DNA of 64,000 nt from Paenibacillus wynnii (GCF_000757885.1 NZ_JQCR01000003.1:2294001-2358000), one strand, 5' to 3'; positions 1 through 8,253 are shown, counted from the stretch's first letter. The notes: generated by a model not told the origin, from the sequence alone. Numbers and translations: made by a program.

Positions 1-796
1 GGGTTAAGCGCTCCATATACACGGTTGAATCATTGACATTGCCTGGCGTCACATACACATCGGTAATCATATTGTATTTGTGGTCAACCGTCCGGTGGTC
101 TAAGTAAAAGAATCCTTCCGGTTTGTTCTTACGATTCATGTAGCCGCTCTCTGGATCAGTCAGGCTCACTTTCAGTTTTTTGGGCTCCTCCTCCCGTTTC
201 CCGCGTGGAGGAGCTAATGGCTTTTTCCCGTGAGCACGGCGGCTTTCATGGACTGCGGTCTCCAACTCTTGCAGATAGGCGTGCGGGGACTCACTCGTCA
301 TTTGCTGCGTATAACGATTTTTATTGGCATTCGCCTCGATGTGCGTCGAATCTGTAATTAAGAGCCGCCCCGCAATCATGCGGTGGGAAATGGCAAGCCG
401 CACCACTTCGTCGAAGATTTCCTGGAAGACATCGGTTCCCTGAAATCGTCCATTCCGGTTATAACTAATCGTGGAATGGTCCGGAACTGGTTCACTAAGG
501 CCCAGGCCTAAAAACCACCGGTAGGCAAGGTTAACGTTAATGTCCTGCTCAAGGATGCGTTCGGAACGAATGTTAAACAGGTAGCCAATCAGCATCATTT
601 TGAATAAACGGATGGGTGGAATCGAAGGTCTTCCTTGGGTTGCACTATAATAAGGGCGTACCTTTTCGGTAATGAACGAAAAATCCACATGTTTTTCGAC
701 CAAACGAAGGAGGTGATCGGAGGGAACCAACTGGTCTAAACAAACCATCTCCATTTGATATTTTCCGCTATCCCCTTGATCTTTTTCGTTTAACAT
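1..796 (-). CDS. Transposase, IS1182/DUF772 type (3' part beyond window)
   Basis: The reading frame is open from ATG at 796 to the window edge (265 codons). It starts MLNEKDQGDSGKYQMEMV and contains the N-terminal DUF772-like block (RPSIPPIRLFKMMLIGYL, then NLAYRWFLGLGL and VPDHSTIS) typical of transposases of the IS1182 and IS5-like groups. The first acidic catalytic residue is probably the D of LLITDSTHIEANANKN. The C-terminal catalytic part is missing because the window ends. No stop or frameshift is visible. A minus-strand -10 TATAAT lies at 829-834, and the weak GGTG ribosome site sits inside the right arm of a hairpin, so translation is probably poor. It acts in cis on its own element. 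Confidence 0.85.
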   Translation of the reverse strand, partial: MLNEKDQGDSGKYQMEMVCLDQLVPSDHLLRLVEKHVDFSFITEKVRPYYSATQGRPSIPPIRLFKMMLIGYLFNIRSERILEQDINVNLAYRWFLGLGLSEPVPDHSTISYNRNGRFQGTDVFQEIFDEVVRLAISHRMIAGRLLITDSTHIEANANKNRYTQQMTSESPHAYLQELETAVHESRRAHGKKPLAPPRGKREEEPKKLKVSLTDPESGYMNRKNKPEGFFYLDHRTVDHKYNMITDVYVTPGNVNDSTVYMERLT

Positions 797-798
797 AA

Positions 799-852
799 GA
801 CACCGCGCTTTCTAGCAAAGTTATCTATATTATACCAAATTAACGCGGTGTC
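799..852 (-). promoter_or_regulatory. Transposase promoter enclosed by a hairpin
   Basis: Perfect 9-bp arms GACACCGCG (799-807) and CGCGGTGTC (844-852) flank the transposase -10 box TATAAT (829-834, minus strand). A transcript started at this promoter contains only the ATG-proximal arm. A transcript entering from outside contains both arms, and folding would bury the weak GGTG ribosome site just before ATG 796. This matches the known logic by which insertion sequences block translation from read-through RNA; its action here is inferred. Confidence 0.5.
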
Positions 853-944
853 GTGTTGAAATTCGGACTTTCTCAACAGTCTGATAATATACATCTATTT
901 CACTGAGTACCTCCGAGAGTATGCGTGCCGTGTAAATATTACCA

Positions 945-993
945 AAAACCGCACCATCCTACGATAACAATCCGTAGAGATGGTGCGGTTTTT
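945..993 (-). terminator. Rho-independent terminator after araM
   Basis: 15-base arms (945-959 and 979-993) around the stem ACCGCACCATC/GATGGTGCGGT form a strong hairpin with T runs on both sides. It lies 25 bp beyond the araM stop and probably ends the arabinose operon; it can also work on the plus strand. Confidence 0.85.
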
Positions 994-1017
994 CTTTCAG
1001 TCGTTATTCCTCAATCA

Positions 1018-2181
1018 TCACACAGTTAGCTTCCTTTCATTCCGAGCTCTCAGCAAAGTATGCCGGTTCATCCGAATGAAATGCGCTTCCGCCAGACTCC
1101 TGCCGAGTAATTCCTCATCTACGCCCAGCTCCTCAATGGTTGAGGGTCCATGAACGGTTCTTAGCAGCTCCCGAATCCGTTCAGGCTGCGGAAGGTTGCT
1201 GATTTCCTTACGAACCTCTTCCCCTAGAGCGCCTTCCAGCTCCATACTTTTCACCAATTCATGATACAACGCTGAGATCTCGGCGCATGCCACGCCTACT
1301 TTAGCTCCATGAAGCAACTGTCTTCTCCCTGTGCGAATGTACTCCATCTCCCAATAATGGGACAAATGATGCTCTGCACCGGATGCGGAATGCGATTGCC
1401 CGAACAAAAGTATCGCCAGACCAGACTCGATCAAGGCCTCAGTCAATACGGATATCCCTTGCTCCGTGCGATTCCCGATTTCTTCTGCGTGGCTGACACA
1501 GGCCAACAGTGCTTGTTCGGTGATTTTAGCAACAACCGGGGAATAAGGCTCCTCCGCCGTCAACCGTCCGTACTTCCAATCGAACAAGGATGTATATTTG
1601 CCCAACATATCTCCGAATCCTGCAGCAATCATCGCTGTAGGAGCTTCCCGTAAAATATCCGTATCCGCAAAAATAGCTACTGGACCTGCCGCTGGTATCG
1701 TAATCTTGTTACCCCGGATGATTAGCGGCGATCCATTGGAGGTAAAACCGTCCACTGATGGAGCCGTGGGTACGGAGACAAACGGGATACTGGCGCTGTA
1801 AGCCGCATACCTGGCAATATCATGAAGCGTACCGGAGCCTACGACGATAACGGCATCCGATTTATTTTGCTGTATGGACAAAAGCACCTGAACCACCGAT
1901 GATTCATCCGCAATAACGTCACCTTGAGCATTAGGAAGGACGATTGTTATAGGGAGAGAACTCCCCAAATTAGCATATTCCTGCTCCAAGCTTTTACCGG
2001 CTACCTTAAAGGTATGCTCATCCGCAACTAATAGCGGAACCTGCCATCCTTTTTCCTTCACGTATGGGATAACCCGATGAACTGCACCCGGATCCACGAC
2101 AATCACTTGCGGAAGGGCTGAAGCTGCCCCTCCTTCCAATTCTCCTGCTGCTGCTTGTATTCTCTCCAATATTTGGGTCAT
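1018..2181 (-). CDS. araM: AraM, sn-glycerol-1-phosphate dehydrogenase
   Basis: 387 aa, close to the length of Bacillus AraM. The family reduces dihydroxyacetone phosphate to sn-glycerol-1-phosphate with NAD(P)H and a divalent metal in the cytoplasm. Visible are the nucleotide-binding stretch VVGSGTLHDIARY, the following SVPTAPSVDGFTS, and the metal-site region GFGDMLGKYTSL plus the histidines of SASGAEHHLSHYWE and LLHGAKVGVACA. GGGGAGG lies about 10 nt before ATG 2181. It is the last gene of araD-araB-araA-araM, 90 bp after araA with a large hairpin in between. AraM also sits in the B. subtilis ara operon, though its role in arabinose use is unclear; in Bacillus its product feeds heptaprenylglyceryl phosphate synthesis. 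Confidence 0.9.
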   Translation of the reverse strand: MTQILERIQAAAGELEGGAASALPQVIVVDPGAVHRVIPYVKEKGWQVPLLVADEHTFKVAGKSLEQEYANLGSSLPITIVLPNAQGDVIADESSVVQVLLSIQQNKSDAVIVVGSGTLHDIARYAAYSASIPFVSVPTAPSVDGFTSNGSPLIIRGNKITIPAAGPVAIFADTDILREAPTAMIAAGFGDMLGKYTSLFDWKYGRLTAEEPYSPVVAKITEQALLACVSHAEEIGNRTEQGISVLTEALIESGLAILLFGQSHSASGAEHHLSHYWEMEYIRTGRRQLLHGAKVGVACAEISALYHELVKSMELEGALGEEVRKEISNLPQPERIRELLRTVHGPSTIEELGVDEELLGRSLAEAHFIRMNRHTLLRARNERKLTV

Positions 2182-2206
2182 ATAAATAATTCCTCCCCTT
2201 ATAAAG

Positions 2207-2255
2207 GAAGAAACGGTTGTACCGCACTCTAATCAAGGGCGGTACCCGTTTCTTC
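2207..2255 (-). other. Intercistronic hairpin between araA and araM
   Basis: Arms GAAGAAACGG (2207-2216) and CCGTTTCTTC (2246-2255), extended by TACCGC/GCGGTA inside, form a long stem in the 90-bp gap. On the minus strand it is followed by CCTTTATAA rather than a clean T run. It could be a partial terminator or an RNA-stabilising stem that lowers araM expression relative to araA. Confidence 0.6.
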
Positions 2256-2271
2256 TTCAATGTCTATTCAA

Positions 2272-3762
2272 TTAAGCAAGTTTCCAAGCAATATCGTTCA
2301 GACGCAGCTCGTTGCGGAAAGCGCGAGTGTTCGTATCTTTATCAATAACTACACACTCCATGCCCACCATTTCAGCAAAGTCCAGCAACTGTTCGGTAGT
2401 CACTACATACGAGAACCCCGTATGATGCGCGCCGCCGGCAAGAATCCAGGCTTCCACGCCTTCTTTTAGGCTTGGCTGTACTTTCCAGAGCACACGAGCA
2501 ACTGGCAGGTTTGGCATAGCTTCCTTCGGTTCCACACCTTCTACTTCATTTACAAGCAGTCGGAAACGGTTGCCCATATCAATAATGGATGCGTTAAGCG
2601 CAGCACCTGAACGTCCGTTGAAGACCATACGGGCCGGATCTTCTTTGCCCCCGATACCCAGTGGATGCACTTCGAGCTTCGGTTTGTCTACAGCAATGGT
2701 CGGGCAGATTTCAAGCATATGTGAGCCAAGAACCAGCTCATTCGCAGGATCTAAATGATACGTGTAATCTTCCATAAAGGACGTGCCTTTGTTGCTGGCA
2801 ATAATCTTCATCAAGCGAACGAGTGCAGCCGTTTTCCAGTCCCCTTCACCTGCGAAGCCATAACCTTGTTCCATAAGGCGTTGAACCGCAAGACCCGGAA
2901 GCTGCTTCAGTCCGTGCAAATCTTCAAAGGTAGTAATGAAAGCTGTATAGCCGCCTTCTTCGAGGAAACCTTTCAAGCCAATCTCAATGCGAGCCTGGTA
3001 ACGAATGGATTCACGGACAGGACCTTCATTCTCTCCACCTTGAGCAAAATCATAAGCTTCAGCATATTCTGCCATCAAATCATCCACTTGAGCTTCGGTA
3101 ACTGCATCCACACGTGCCACCAAATCACCGACACCGTATCCATCAACCGTCCAGCCGAGCTTAATTTGCGCCTCAACCTTGTCACCTTCAGTTACAGCAA
3201 CGGAACGCATGTTGTCTCCGAATCGAGCTACCTTCAGCGTTTGACTTTCATTAAAGGCAACCGAAGTATTCATCCAGCCGCTGATGCGTGATCTAACTTC
3301 AACATCTTCCCAATAGCCAACTACTACCTTGCGTGCGATCCCCATACGGGCACCGATGAAGCCATATTCACGGTCGCCGTGGGCGGATTGGTTCGTGTTC
3401 ATGAAATCCATATCAATGGAATCCCAAGGAATATCACGATTGTACTGGGTAGCCAAGTGCAGAAGGGGCTTACGCAGCTGCGAGAGTCCGGAAATCCACA
3501 TTTTTGCTGGAGAGAAAGTATGCATCCAAGTAATGATACCTGCGCAAGCTTCGTCACTATTAGCGGCAATCGCCATTTTACGGATTTCATCTGCTGTAGT
3601 AAGAACCGGCTTGAACACAATCTCAAAAGGAACCGTTTCATCTGCATTCAGACCTGCCGTAATTTGTTGTGAATGCTCGTTTACTTCTTGGATAGTTTCC
3701 GGTCCGTACAAATGCTGACTGCCTGTTACGAACCAAAATTGATAAGGTTTAATAGTTAACAT
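2272..3762 (-). CDS. araA: L-arabinose isomerase
   Basis: 496 aa, full length. It converts L-arabinose to L-ribulose with Mn2+, the first step of arabinose catabolism, in the cytoplasm. The protein opens LTIKPYQFWFVTGSQHLYG, the family N-terminus, and carries the conserved GFAGEGDWKTAALVR and GSHMLEICPT segments; the glutamates in FAGEGD and those after it, and the histidine in GSHMLE, correspond to the metal/active-site region of AraA. The GGAGGA ribosome site is well placed before ATG 3762. It follows araB by 26 bp in the same operon and should be under the same AraR control as araD. No defects are seen. Confidence 0.98.
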   Translation of the reverse strand: MLTIKPYQFWFVTGSQHLYGPETIQEVNEHSQQITAGLNADETVPFEIVFKPVLTTADEIRKMAIAANSDEACAGIITWMHTFSPAKMWISGLSQLRKPLLHLATQYNRDIPWDSIDMDFMNTNQSAHGDREYGFIGARMGIARKVVVGYWEDVEVRSRISGWMNTSVAFNESQTLKVARFGDNMRSVAVTEGDKVEAQIKLGWTVDGYGVGDLVARVDAVTEAQVDDLMAEYAEAYDFAQGGENEGPVRESIRYQARIEIGLKGFLEEGGYTAFITTFEDLHGLKQLPGLAVQRLMEQGYGFAGEGDWKTAALVRLMKIIASNKGTSFMEDYTYHLDPANELVLGSHMLEICPTIAVDKPKLEVHPLGIGGKEDPARMVFNGRSGAALNASIIDMGNRFRLLVNEVEGVEPKEAMPNLPVARVLWKVQPSLKEGVEAWILAGGAHHTGFSYVVTTEQLLDFAEMVGMECVVIDKDTNTRAFRNELRLNDIAWKLA

Positions 3763-3788
3763 ATAATTTCCTCCTAATATGAGTGATA

Positions 3789-5462
3789 TTATTGTGTCGC
3801 TTCTTCTTTAATCGCTTTAAGATGCTTCATGACATTGTTCTCGCCACGGCCGAAATAATCATGCAATCTGGAGTATTCCTGGAACAGTTTTTCGTAGACA
3901 GCTACATTTTCAGGAATTGGCAGGTAGGACTCTTCACGAACACGAGCCATTTTCTCAGCAGCATCTACTATTGAATCGTATCCGCCTTTATCTGAACCTG
4001 CTGCCACTGCGCCGAACATAGCTGCACCCAGTGCAGGTGTTTGCTTGGACGCGGCTACCTTGATTTCACGATTCGTAACATCTGCATAAATTTGCATGAG
4101 CAGACGGTTCTTTTGCGGAAGACCGCCGCAGGCATACAGTACATCTACAGCTACACCGTTCGAGTGGAATGCATCTACGATTTTGCGAGTACCGAAGGCA
4201 GTAGCTTCCAGCAGTGTACGGTAGATTTCTTCCGGCTTAGTCAAAAGTGTACAGCCCAGCAAAAGGCCTGTAAGATTCGTATCTACTAATACAGAGCGGT
4301 TACCGTTCCACCAGTCGAGTGCAAGAAGTCCGGTTTGGCCCGGGTTGTACGCAGCCGCCCGTTTCTCCAACCATTCATGCACATTCACGCCTTCTTCAGC
4401 AGCTGCCTTCGTTACATAAGACGGAACAGCTTCTTCTACATACCATTCAAAAATGTCTCCAACCGCCGATTGACCTGCTTCATATCCAAAGTATCCCGGA
4501 ATAATGCCGTCTTCTACCACACCGCACATGCCTTCTACTTCACGCTCAGTTTCACCAAGCAGCATGTGGCAAATGGATGTACCCATAGCCATAACGAGTT
4601 TACCCGGTGTAACCACGCCTACCGCAGGTACAGCCGCATGCGCATCCACGTTACCGACAGCTACGGCGGTTCCGGCTACTAAGCCGATCATTTCAGCCAT
4701 TTCCGGCGTCAACTCTCCAGCTTTCGTTCCAAGTGGAGCAATTTCACCGCGCAGTTTGGTTTCGGTTAGATTTTCAAGACGAGGATCCAGCGCTTTGAAA
4801 AACGCCTTGTCAGGGTAACCTTCCGCCTTGTGCCAAATCGCTTTATAACCTGCTGTGCAGCTGTTGCGAACAATGTTGCCTGTCATTTGCGAAATAACCC
4901 AATCGGTTGCCTCAAGGAATTGATCCGCAGCCTCATAAATCTCAGGAGCTTCGTTCAGGGTCTGCCATACCTTTGCCATCATCCACTCGGAGGAGATTTT
5001 GCCTCCATAACGAGGCAGCCATTTCTCACCACGCTCCGCAGCGATCCGGTTAATCTCATTAGCTTCATCCTGCGCAGCATGGTGCTTCCACAGCTTGGTC
5101 CAGCTATGTGGATTTTCCTGATATTCCGGAAGCAAGCACAGCGGCTCGCCTTTCTCATTCACCGGCAGCATGGTACAGGCTGTAAAATCAATACCCAACC
5201 CGACAACATCAGCAGGATCGATACCGGATTCACGGATAACCTCAGGAACGGAACGTTTCAATACCTCTATATAATCTGCCGGGTGTTGCAGCGCCCAGTC
5301 ATATTCCAGCTTCTGTCCGGTACCTGGCAAAAACTCATCAATAACGTGATGCGGGTAAGGGGTCACATGGTCGGCAACTTCTGTACCGTCCGCCAAATCA
5401 ACCAGTACAGCGCGCCCGGATTGGGTTCCATAATCGACACCGATTGCATATTTTTTGCTCAT
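3789..5462 (-). CDS. araB: Ribulokinase
   Basis: 557 aa FGGY-family sugar kinase that phosphorylates L-ribulose to L-ribulose 5-phosphate with ATP. It starts SKKYAIGVDYGTQSGRAVLVD (DYGTQS, phosphate 1 motif) and has the substrate region GLGIDFTACTMLP, the second ATPase domain beginning near AMGTSICHMLLGE, and ACGGLPQKN near the adenosine pocket. AAGGAG lies 8 nt before ATG 5462. The gene is the second of the operon, 27 bp after araD. The length and the intact motifs support a working enzyme. Confidence 0.98.
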   Translation of the reverse strand: MSKKYAIGVDYGTQSGRAVLVDLADGTEVADHVTPYPHHVIDEFLPGTGQKLEYDWALQHPADYIEVLKRSVPEVIRESGIDPADVVGLGIDFTACTMLPVNEKGEPLCLLPEYQENPHSWTKLWKHHAAQDEANEINRIAAERGEKWLPRYGGKISSEWMMAKVWQTLNEAPEIYEAADQFLEATDWVISQMTGNIVRNSCTAGYKAIWHKAEGYPDKAFFKALDPRLENLTETKLRGEIAPLGTKAGELTPEMAEMIGLVAGTAVAVGNVDAHAAVPAVGVVTPGKLVMAMGTSICHMLLGETEREVEGMCGVVEDGIIPGYFGYEAGQSAVGDIFEWYVEEAVPSYVTKAAAEEGVNVHEWLEKRAAAYNPGQTGLLALDWWNGNRSVLVDTNLTGLLLGCTLLTKPEEIYRTLLEATAFGTRKIVDAFHSNGVAVDVLYACGGLPQKNRLLMQIYADVTNREIKVAASKQTPALGAAMFGAVAAGSDKGGYDSIVDAAEKMARVREESYLPIPENVAVYEKLFQEYSRLHDYFGRGENNVMKHLKAIKEEATQ

Positions 5463-5489
5463 GTGTGAATTCTCCTTTTATATATAAAA

Positions 5490-6179
5490 TTAGCTTTGTC
5501 CGTAGTAGGCATTAACTCCGTGCTTGCGGAGGAAGTGACGGTCCAAAAGGTGCTGGCTCATCGGTTGTAACTCAGGATTCAATTGGTAGCTTTGGGTAGC
5601 CATCTTTGCCACTTCTTCAAGAACAACGGCATTATGAACTGCAGTATGAGCATCTTTACCCCAGTTGAACGGAGCATGACAGTGTACAAGCACACCCGGA
5701 ATTCGATCCGGATCTAGATTCGCAAAAGTCTCAACGATGACATTCCCCGTCTCCAGCTCATAAGCACCTTTAATCTCGGCTTCTGTCATTGCCCGTGTGC
5801 AAGGCACCTCACCATAGTAATAATCGGCATGAGTGGTACCCAGAGCAGGAATCCCTCTACCCGCTTGCGCCCAGCCTGTCGCCCAAGGTGAATGGGTATG
5901 CACAATTCCGCCGATATTAGGGAAAGCCTTGTATAACACCAGGTGTGTAGCTGTATCAGAGGATGGTCTGTAGCTGCCTTCAACGACATTCCCGTCCAAA
6001 TCGAGTACCACCATATCATCACGGGTCAGTTTATCGTACTCCACGCCGCTCGGTTTAATCACAACAAGTCCCTTTTCGCGGTCAATACCGCTCACATTAC
6101 CCCATGTAAACGTTACCAAGTTGTATCGGGGTAGGTCTAGATTTGCTTCCAACACCTCTTGCTTTAACTGCTCTAACAT
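5490..6179 (-). CDS. araD: L-ribulose-5-phosphate 4-epimerase
   Basis: 229 aa class II aldolase/adducin fold enzyme that turns L-ribulose 5-phosphate into D-xylulose 5-phosphate, linking arabinose to the pentose phosphate pathway. Zn-binding histidines are visible in the HTHSPWATGWAQ stretch and in VLVHCHAPFNWG. GGGAGG precedes ATG 6179. It is the first gene of the operon; two AraR-like operators and a -10 box lie 50-120 bp upstream. The order araD-araB-araA differs from araA-araB-araD of B. subtilis. Confidence 0.97.
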   Translation of the reverse strand: MLEQLKQEVLEANLDLPRYNLVTFTWGNVSGIDREKGLVVIKPSGVEYDKLTRDDMVVLDLDGNVVEGSYRPSSDTATHLVLYKAFPNIGGIVHTHSPWATGWAQAGRGIPALGTTHADYYYGEVPCTRAMTEAEIKGAYELETGNVIVETFANLDPDRIPGVLVHCHAPFNWGKDAHTAVHNAVVLEEVAKMATQSYQLNPELQPMSQHLLDRHFLRKHGVNAYYGQS

Positions 6180-6231
6180 TCGTAATCCTCCCTATGCGTT
6201 AGGTATGAATCCTGTCTTACTTTGCTCCCTC

Positions 6232-6260
6232 ATTATACACTTGTACGTACATTTAATCTA
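6232..6260 (-). promoter_or_regulatory. Probable promoter of the ara operon
   Basis: A perfect -10 box TATAAT lies at 6232-6237 (minus strand), 52 bp before araD. The -35 region 17-18 bp upstream is poor (TAGATT at 6255-6260). The first AraR-like operator fills the spacer, so repressor and RNA polymerase would compete. Confidence 0.65.
6239..6254. promoter_or_regulatory. AraR operator 1
   Basis: ACTTGTACGTACATTT closely matches the B. subtilis AraR operator consensus ATTTGTACGTACAAAT, with the central palindrome TGTACGTACA intact. It overlaps the promoter of araD. Confidence 0.85.
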
Positions 6261-6281
6261 TAGTTTTTTAGAAAATGTTAA

Positions 6282-6297
6282 ATAGGTACATACAAAC
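6282..6297. promoter_or_regulatory. AraR operator 2
   Basis: ATAGGTACATACAAAC matches the AraR consensus in the GTAC-TACAAA part. Its centre is 43 bp from that of operator 1, about four helical turns, like the paired in-phase operators to which B. subtilis AraR binds cooperatively. Confidence 0.75.
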
Positions 6298-6406
6298 TAA
6301 CTCTTCTTTTTTTAAAAAAGGGCTATCCCTTAAGCCATGAATAGCTGCTTGGGACACCCCTTGTTTTGGCGTTGGATAGACAGTTGCGCTTGTGAGGACG
6401 CTCCAC

Positions 6407-6518
6407 GAACGGACCGTTGCTCCAATCGCTGTTGTGTCCAGATTTTATTTATTCCCCTTATCGGTGAAAATCCGGACACAAAGGCGAACGCTATCGCTTT
6501 TCCACAATCGTTCCGTTC
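6407..6518. repeat. Palindromic intergenic element, copy C
   Basis: The core hairpin TTGTGTCC-AGATTTT / AAAATC-CGGACACAA spans 6432-6481, with outer arms GAACGG (6407-6412) and CCGTTC (6513-6518). It resembles the core of the two elements at 24019-24235 and 24288-24540 (shared CGCTGTTGT, GAAAATCCGGA, AAGGCG-ACGCTA-CGCT), but differs by a compensated base pair. It fills the otherwise gene-free interval between the arabinose promoter and the SLH pseudogene; nothing coding is supported at 6300-6629. Confidence 0.65.
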
Positions 6519-6629
6519 TCTCCGCTGTTTAAGTGGGATAAGTTTCTACAATTCTTCCAAAATCACAAAAAGAAATCGCCCTTTAGTAAAATGGAAGTGT
6601 CGAGCAACCATTTCAAAATTAAGGAGCGA

Positions 6630-6918
6630 TTATGGCTGGTACCACGCTTCCCCCTCTTTCTTTGCTGCTACTTCAAGATCGAGTGCATCAACAGCCATTT
6701 TGATAAACTCTGCTCTACTAACTTTTGCGTTTGGTTTAAAGGTTCCATCCGATCCGGTTAGCCGGCAACATATCCTTTTTGAATAACTGCTTTAATACCG
6801 GCTCGGCCCAATGATTTTGAATATCTTTTAGGGGTGTTGTATCTGAAGCAGCAAAACCAACTTGAACCATTGAAAAGGCCAAAGCAGTTATTAAAATCGT
6901 CACCATTTTCTTTTTCAT
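6630..6918 (-). pseudogene. Broken S-layer-homology (SLH) protein gene
   Basis: An ATG at 6918 starts a 60-codon frame with a clear signal peptide (MKKKMVTILITALAFSMVQV then FAAS) and the first part of an SLH domain (LKDIQNHWAEPVLKQLFKKD). The domain then continues in another frame: GSDGTFKPNAKVSRAEFIKM is read at about 6660-6740 and ends at a TAA at 6630-6632 soon after WYQP. A frameshift near 6750 therefore splits the domain. Intact SLH proteins normally carry three such repeats plus a functional region, so this is a remnant. It lies between araR and the ara operon. Confidence 0.8.
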
Positions 6919-7009
6919 AATTGATTTCTCTCCTATATACGTTTATTTAGACTGCTTTTTTTTGGCACCTCCAATGTCTTCTTCGCTCAAGCTGCCAATG
7001 AGCAAAAAC

Positions 7010-7053
7010 GCAGAGCAGGAATTCTCCAGTAACAAAGAGAATTCCTACTCTGC
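7010..7053 (-). terminator. Terminator of araR
   Basis: The stem CAGAGCAGGAATTCT / AGAATTCCTACTCTG is followed on the minus strand by GCGTTTTTGC, 30 bp after the araR stop. Confidence 0.85.
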
Positions 7054-7082
7054 TGTTCATAATTTGTATGGCTAACATTCTT

Positions 7083-8180
7083 TTATACGGTTACAAAAGC
7101 CTTCGTGGATCCGCGAATGATAAGCTCCGGCTTATAGATAATGTCCTTAGGCGCTTCCGCCGTCCGCTTCTCCATCATATCGATAAGCATGTTGGCCGCC
7201 TGCACCCCCATCTCCATCTTGGGATGACTCAGCGTGGTCATTTTGACCTCAGTCGCCGTCGCCAGCGATGAGTCATCGAAGCCAATGATAGATAAATCAT
7301 CCGGTACACTAAGTCCGGTCTGACGGACCGCTTCAAGCAGAAGCACCGCCAATTCGTCATTATAGCAGACAAAAGCTGTAGGTCGCTGCTGTTGCTGAAG
7401 CATGGTTAGAGCGGCCTTATAGGGTACGGTATGCTTTTGCTCTGTTGTGTAGTGTGTAATCGTATCTTTGCCTAAGGGCAGGCGATGTTTATGAAAGGCC
7501 CTTGTAAAACCCTTCAGCCGATTGGCACCCTGTAAATCATCTGTTTTGAAGAATCCGGCAATATCCCGATGACCCAGCTCTATAAGATGCTCTGCTGCCA
7601 TAAAGCCGCCGGCTTCGTCATCCAGCTTCAAGCAAGGACAATGAAGTTCAGGGTAACGTTCATTGATCATGATGAAAGGGATTCTATGAATTTCGAGGGA
7701 CAGGTACAAGTTAAGATTCGGGTTGCCCTGAGCACTCTTGGTAGGTTCAATAATAAGGCCTTTGAACGGTTGGCTAAGCATAAGCTCCAGGTTCTCCCGT
7801 TCCTTATCCTTGTCATTGTCTGTGCTCGACAGCATCATGCTATACCCGCTGCTGCGCAGCTTAGCCTCAGCTCCCCGGACGATATGGGGGAAGATATAAT
7901 CCGAGATATGTGTAGTCATCATACCGATCATGCTGCTCTGCTGCAAAGGACGTGTATCCTGCCGGGCAACAAAAGTCCCTTTACCCTGCAGCCGATACAA
8001 TCTGCCCTCTTTCTCCAATTGCCCCAGCGCTTGGCGCACCGTTTGTCTGCTCATGCCGAACTGAGCGGCAATCTCATGCTCTGAAGGCGTCTGGTCATCC
8101 GGCTTCAGCACCCCTGATTCAATCCAGGACAGCAGCTCGAGCTTTAACTGCATATATTTAGGTTTTGGTTTGTCAGTCAT
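7083..8180 (-). CDS. araR: AraR, arabinose-responsive repressor
   Basis: 366 aa from ATG 8180 (MTDKPKPKYMQLKLELLSW). I chose this start because GAGGTG lies 8 nt upstream and the earlier in-frame codons have no ribosome site. It has an N-terminal GntR-type winged helix (SEHEIAAQFGMSRQTVRQAL, then RLYRLQGKGTFVA) and a C-terminal LacI/periplasmic-binding-like effector domain (from about residue 85; IGFDDSSLATATEVKMTTLS near the end). This fusion architecture is that of AraR, which releases operators on binding L-arabinose. It lies upstream of the ara operon on the same strand but has its own promoter, an AraR-like site and a terminator, so it is separately expressed and probably autorepressed. 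Confidence 0.93.
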   Translation of the reverse strand: MTDKPKPKYMQLKLELLSWIESGVLKPDDQTPSEHEIAAQFGMSRQTVRQALGQLEKEGRLYRLQGKGTFVARQDTRPLQQSSMIGMMTTHISDYIFPHIVRGAEAKLRSSGYSMMLSSTDNDKDKERENLELMLSQPFKGLIIEPTKSAQGNPNLNLYLSLEIHRIPFIMINERYPELHCPCLKLDDEAGGFMAAEHLIELGHRDIAGFFKTDDLQGANRLKGFTRAFHKHRLPLGKDTITHYTTEQKHTVPYKAALTMLQQQQRPTAFVCYNDELAVLLLEAVRQTGLSVPDDLSIIGFDDSSLATATEVKMTTLSHPKMEMGVQAANMLIDMMEKRTAEAPKDIIYKPELIIRGSTKAFVTV

Positions 8181-8222
8181 GTAAATACACCTCAGGTTAC
8201 TGTAATAGAAGTAATACAAGTT

Positions 8223-8253
8223 ATTATAACACAAGCCACTTGTATGTACATGT
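8223..8253 (-). promoter_or_regulatory. araR promoter with AraR operator
   Basis: A -10 box TATAAT is at 8223-8228 (minus strand). Just upstream, ACTTGTATGTACATGT (8238-8253) matches the AraR operator consensus at most positions. This implies autorepression of araR. Confidence 0.7.

Larger units (their letters stand above)
1..881 (-). mobile_element. IS1182-type insertion sequence, one end only
   Basis: The element runs off the window start. Its visible end is probably the sequence GGACTTTCTCAACAGTC near 865-881; read inward this is GACTGTTGAGAAAGTCC, a terminal inverted repeat of the kind seen in this IS group. The partner repeat and any target duplication lie outside the window, so the exact boundary is uncertain by a few bases. 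It differs in sequence and end from the complete element at 55072-56756, so these are two distinct elements. Confidence 0.6.

Noticed and set aside
4830..5468. 212-codon plus-strand open frame
   Set aside because: Antisense to araB; no plausible start signal or motif.
6337..6786. 149-codon plus-strand frame
   Set aside because: It runs through palindrome copy C and the SLH remnant; composition is not protein-like.
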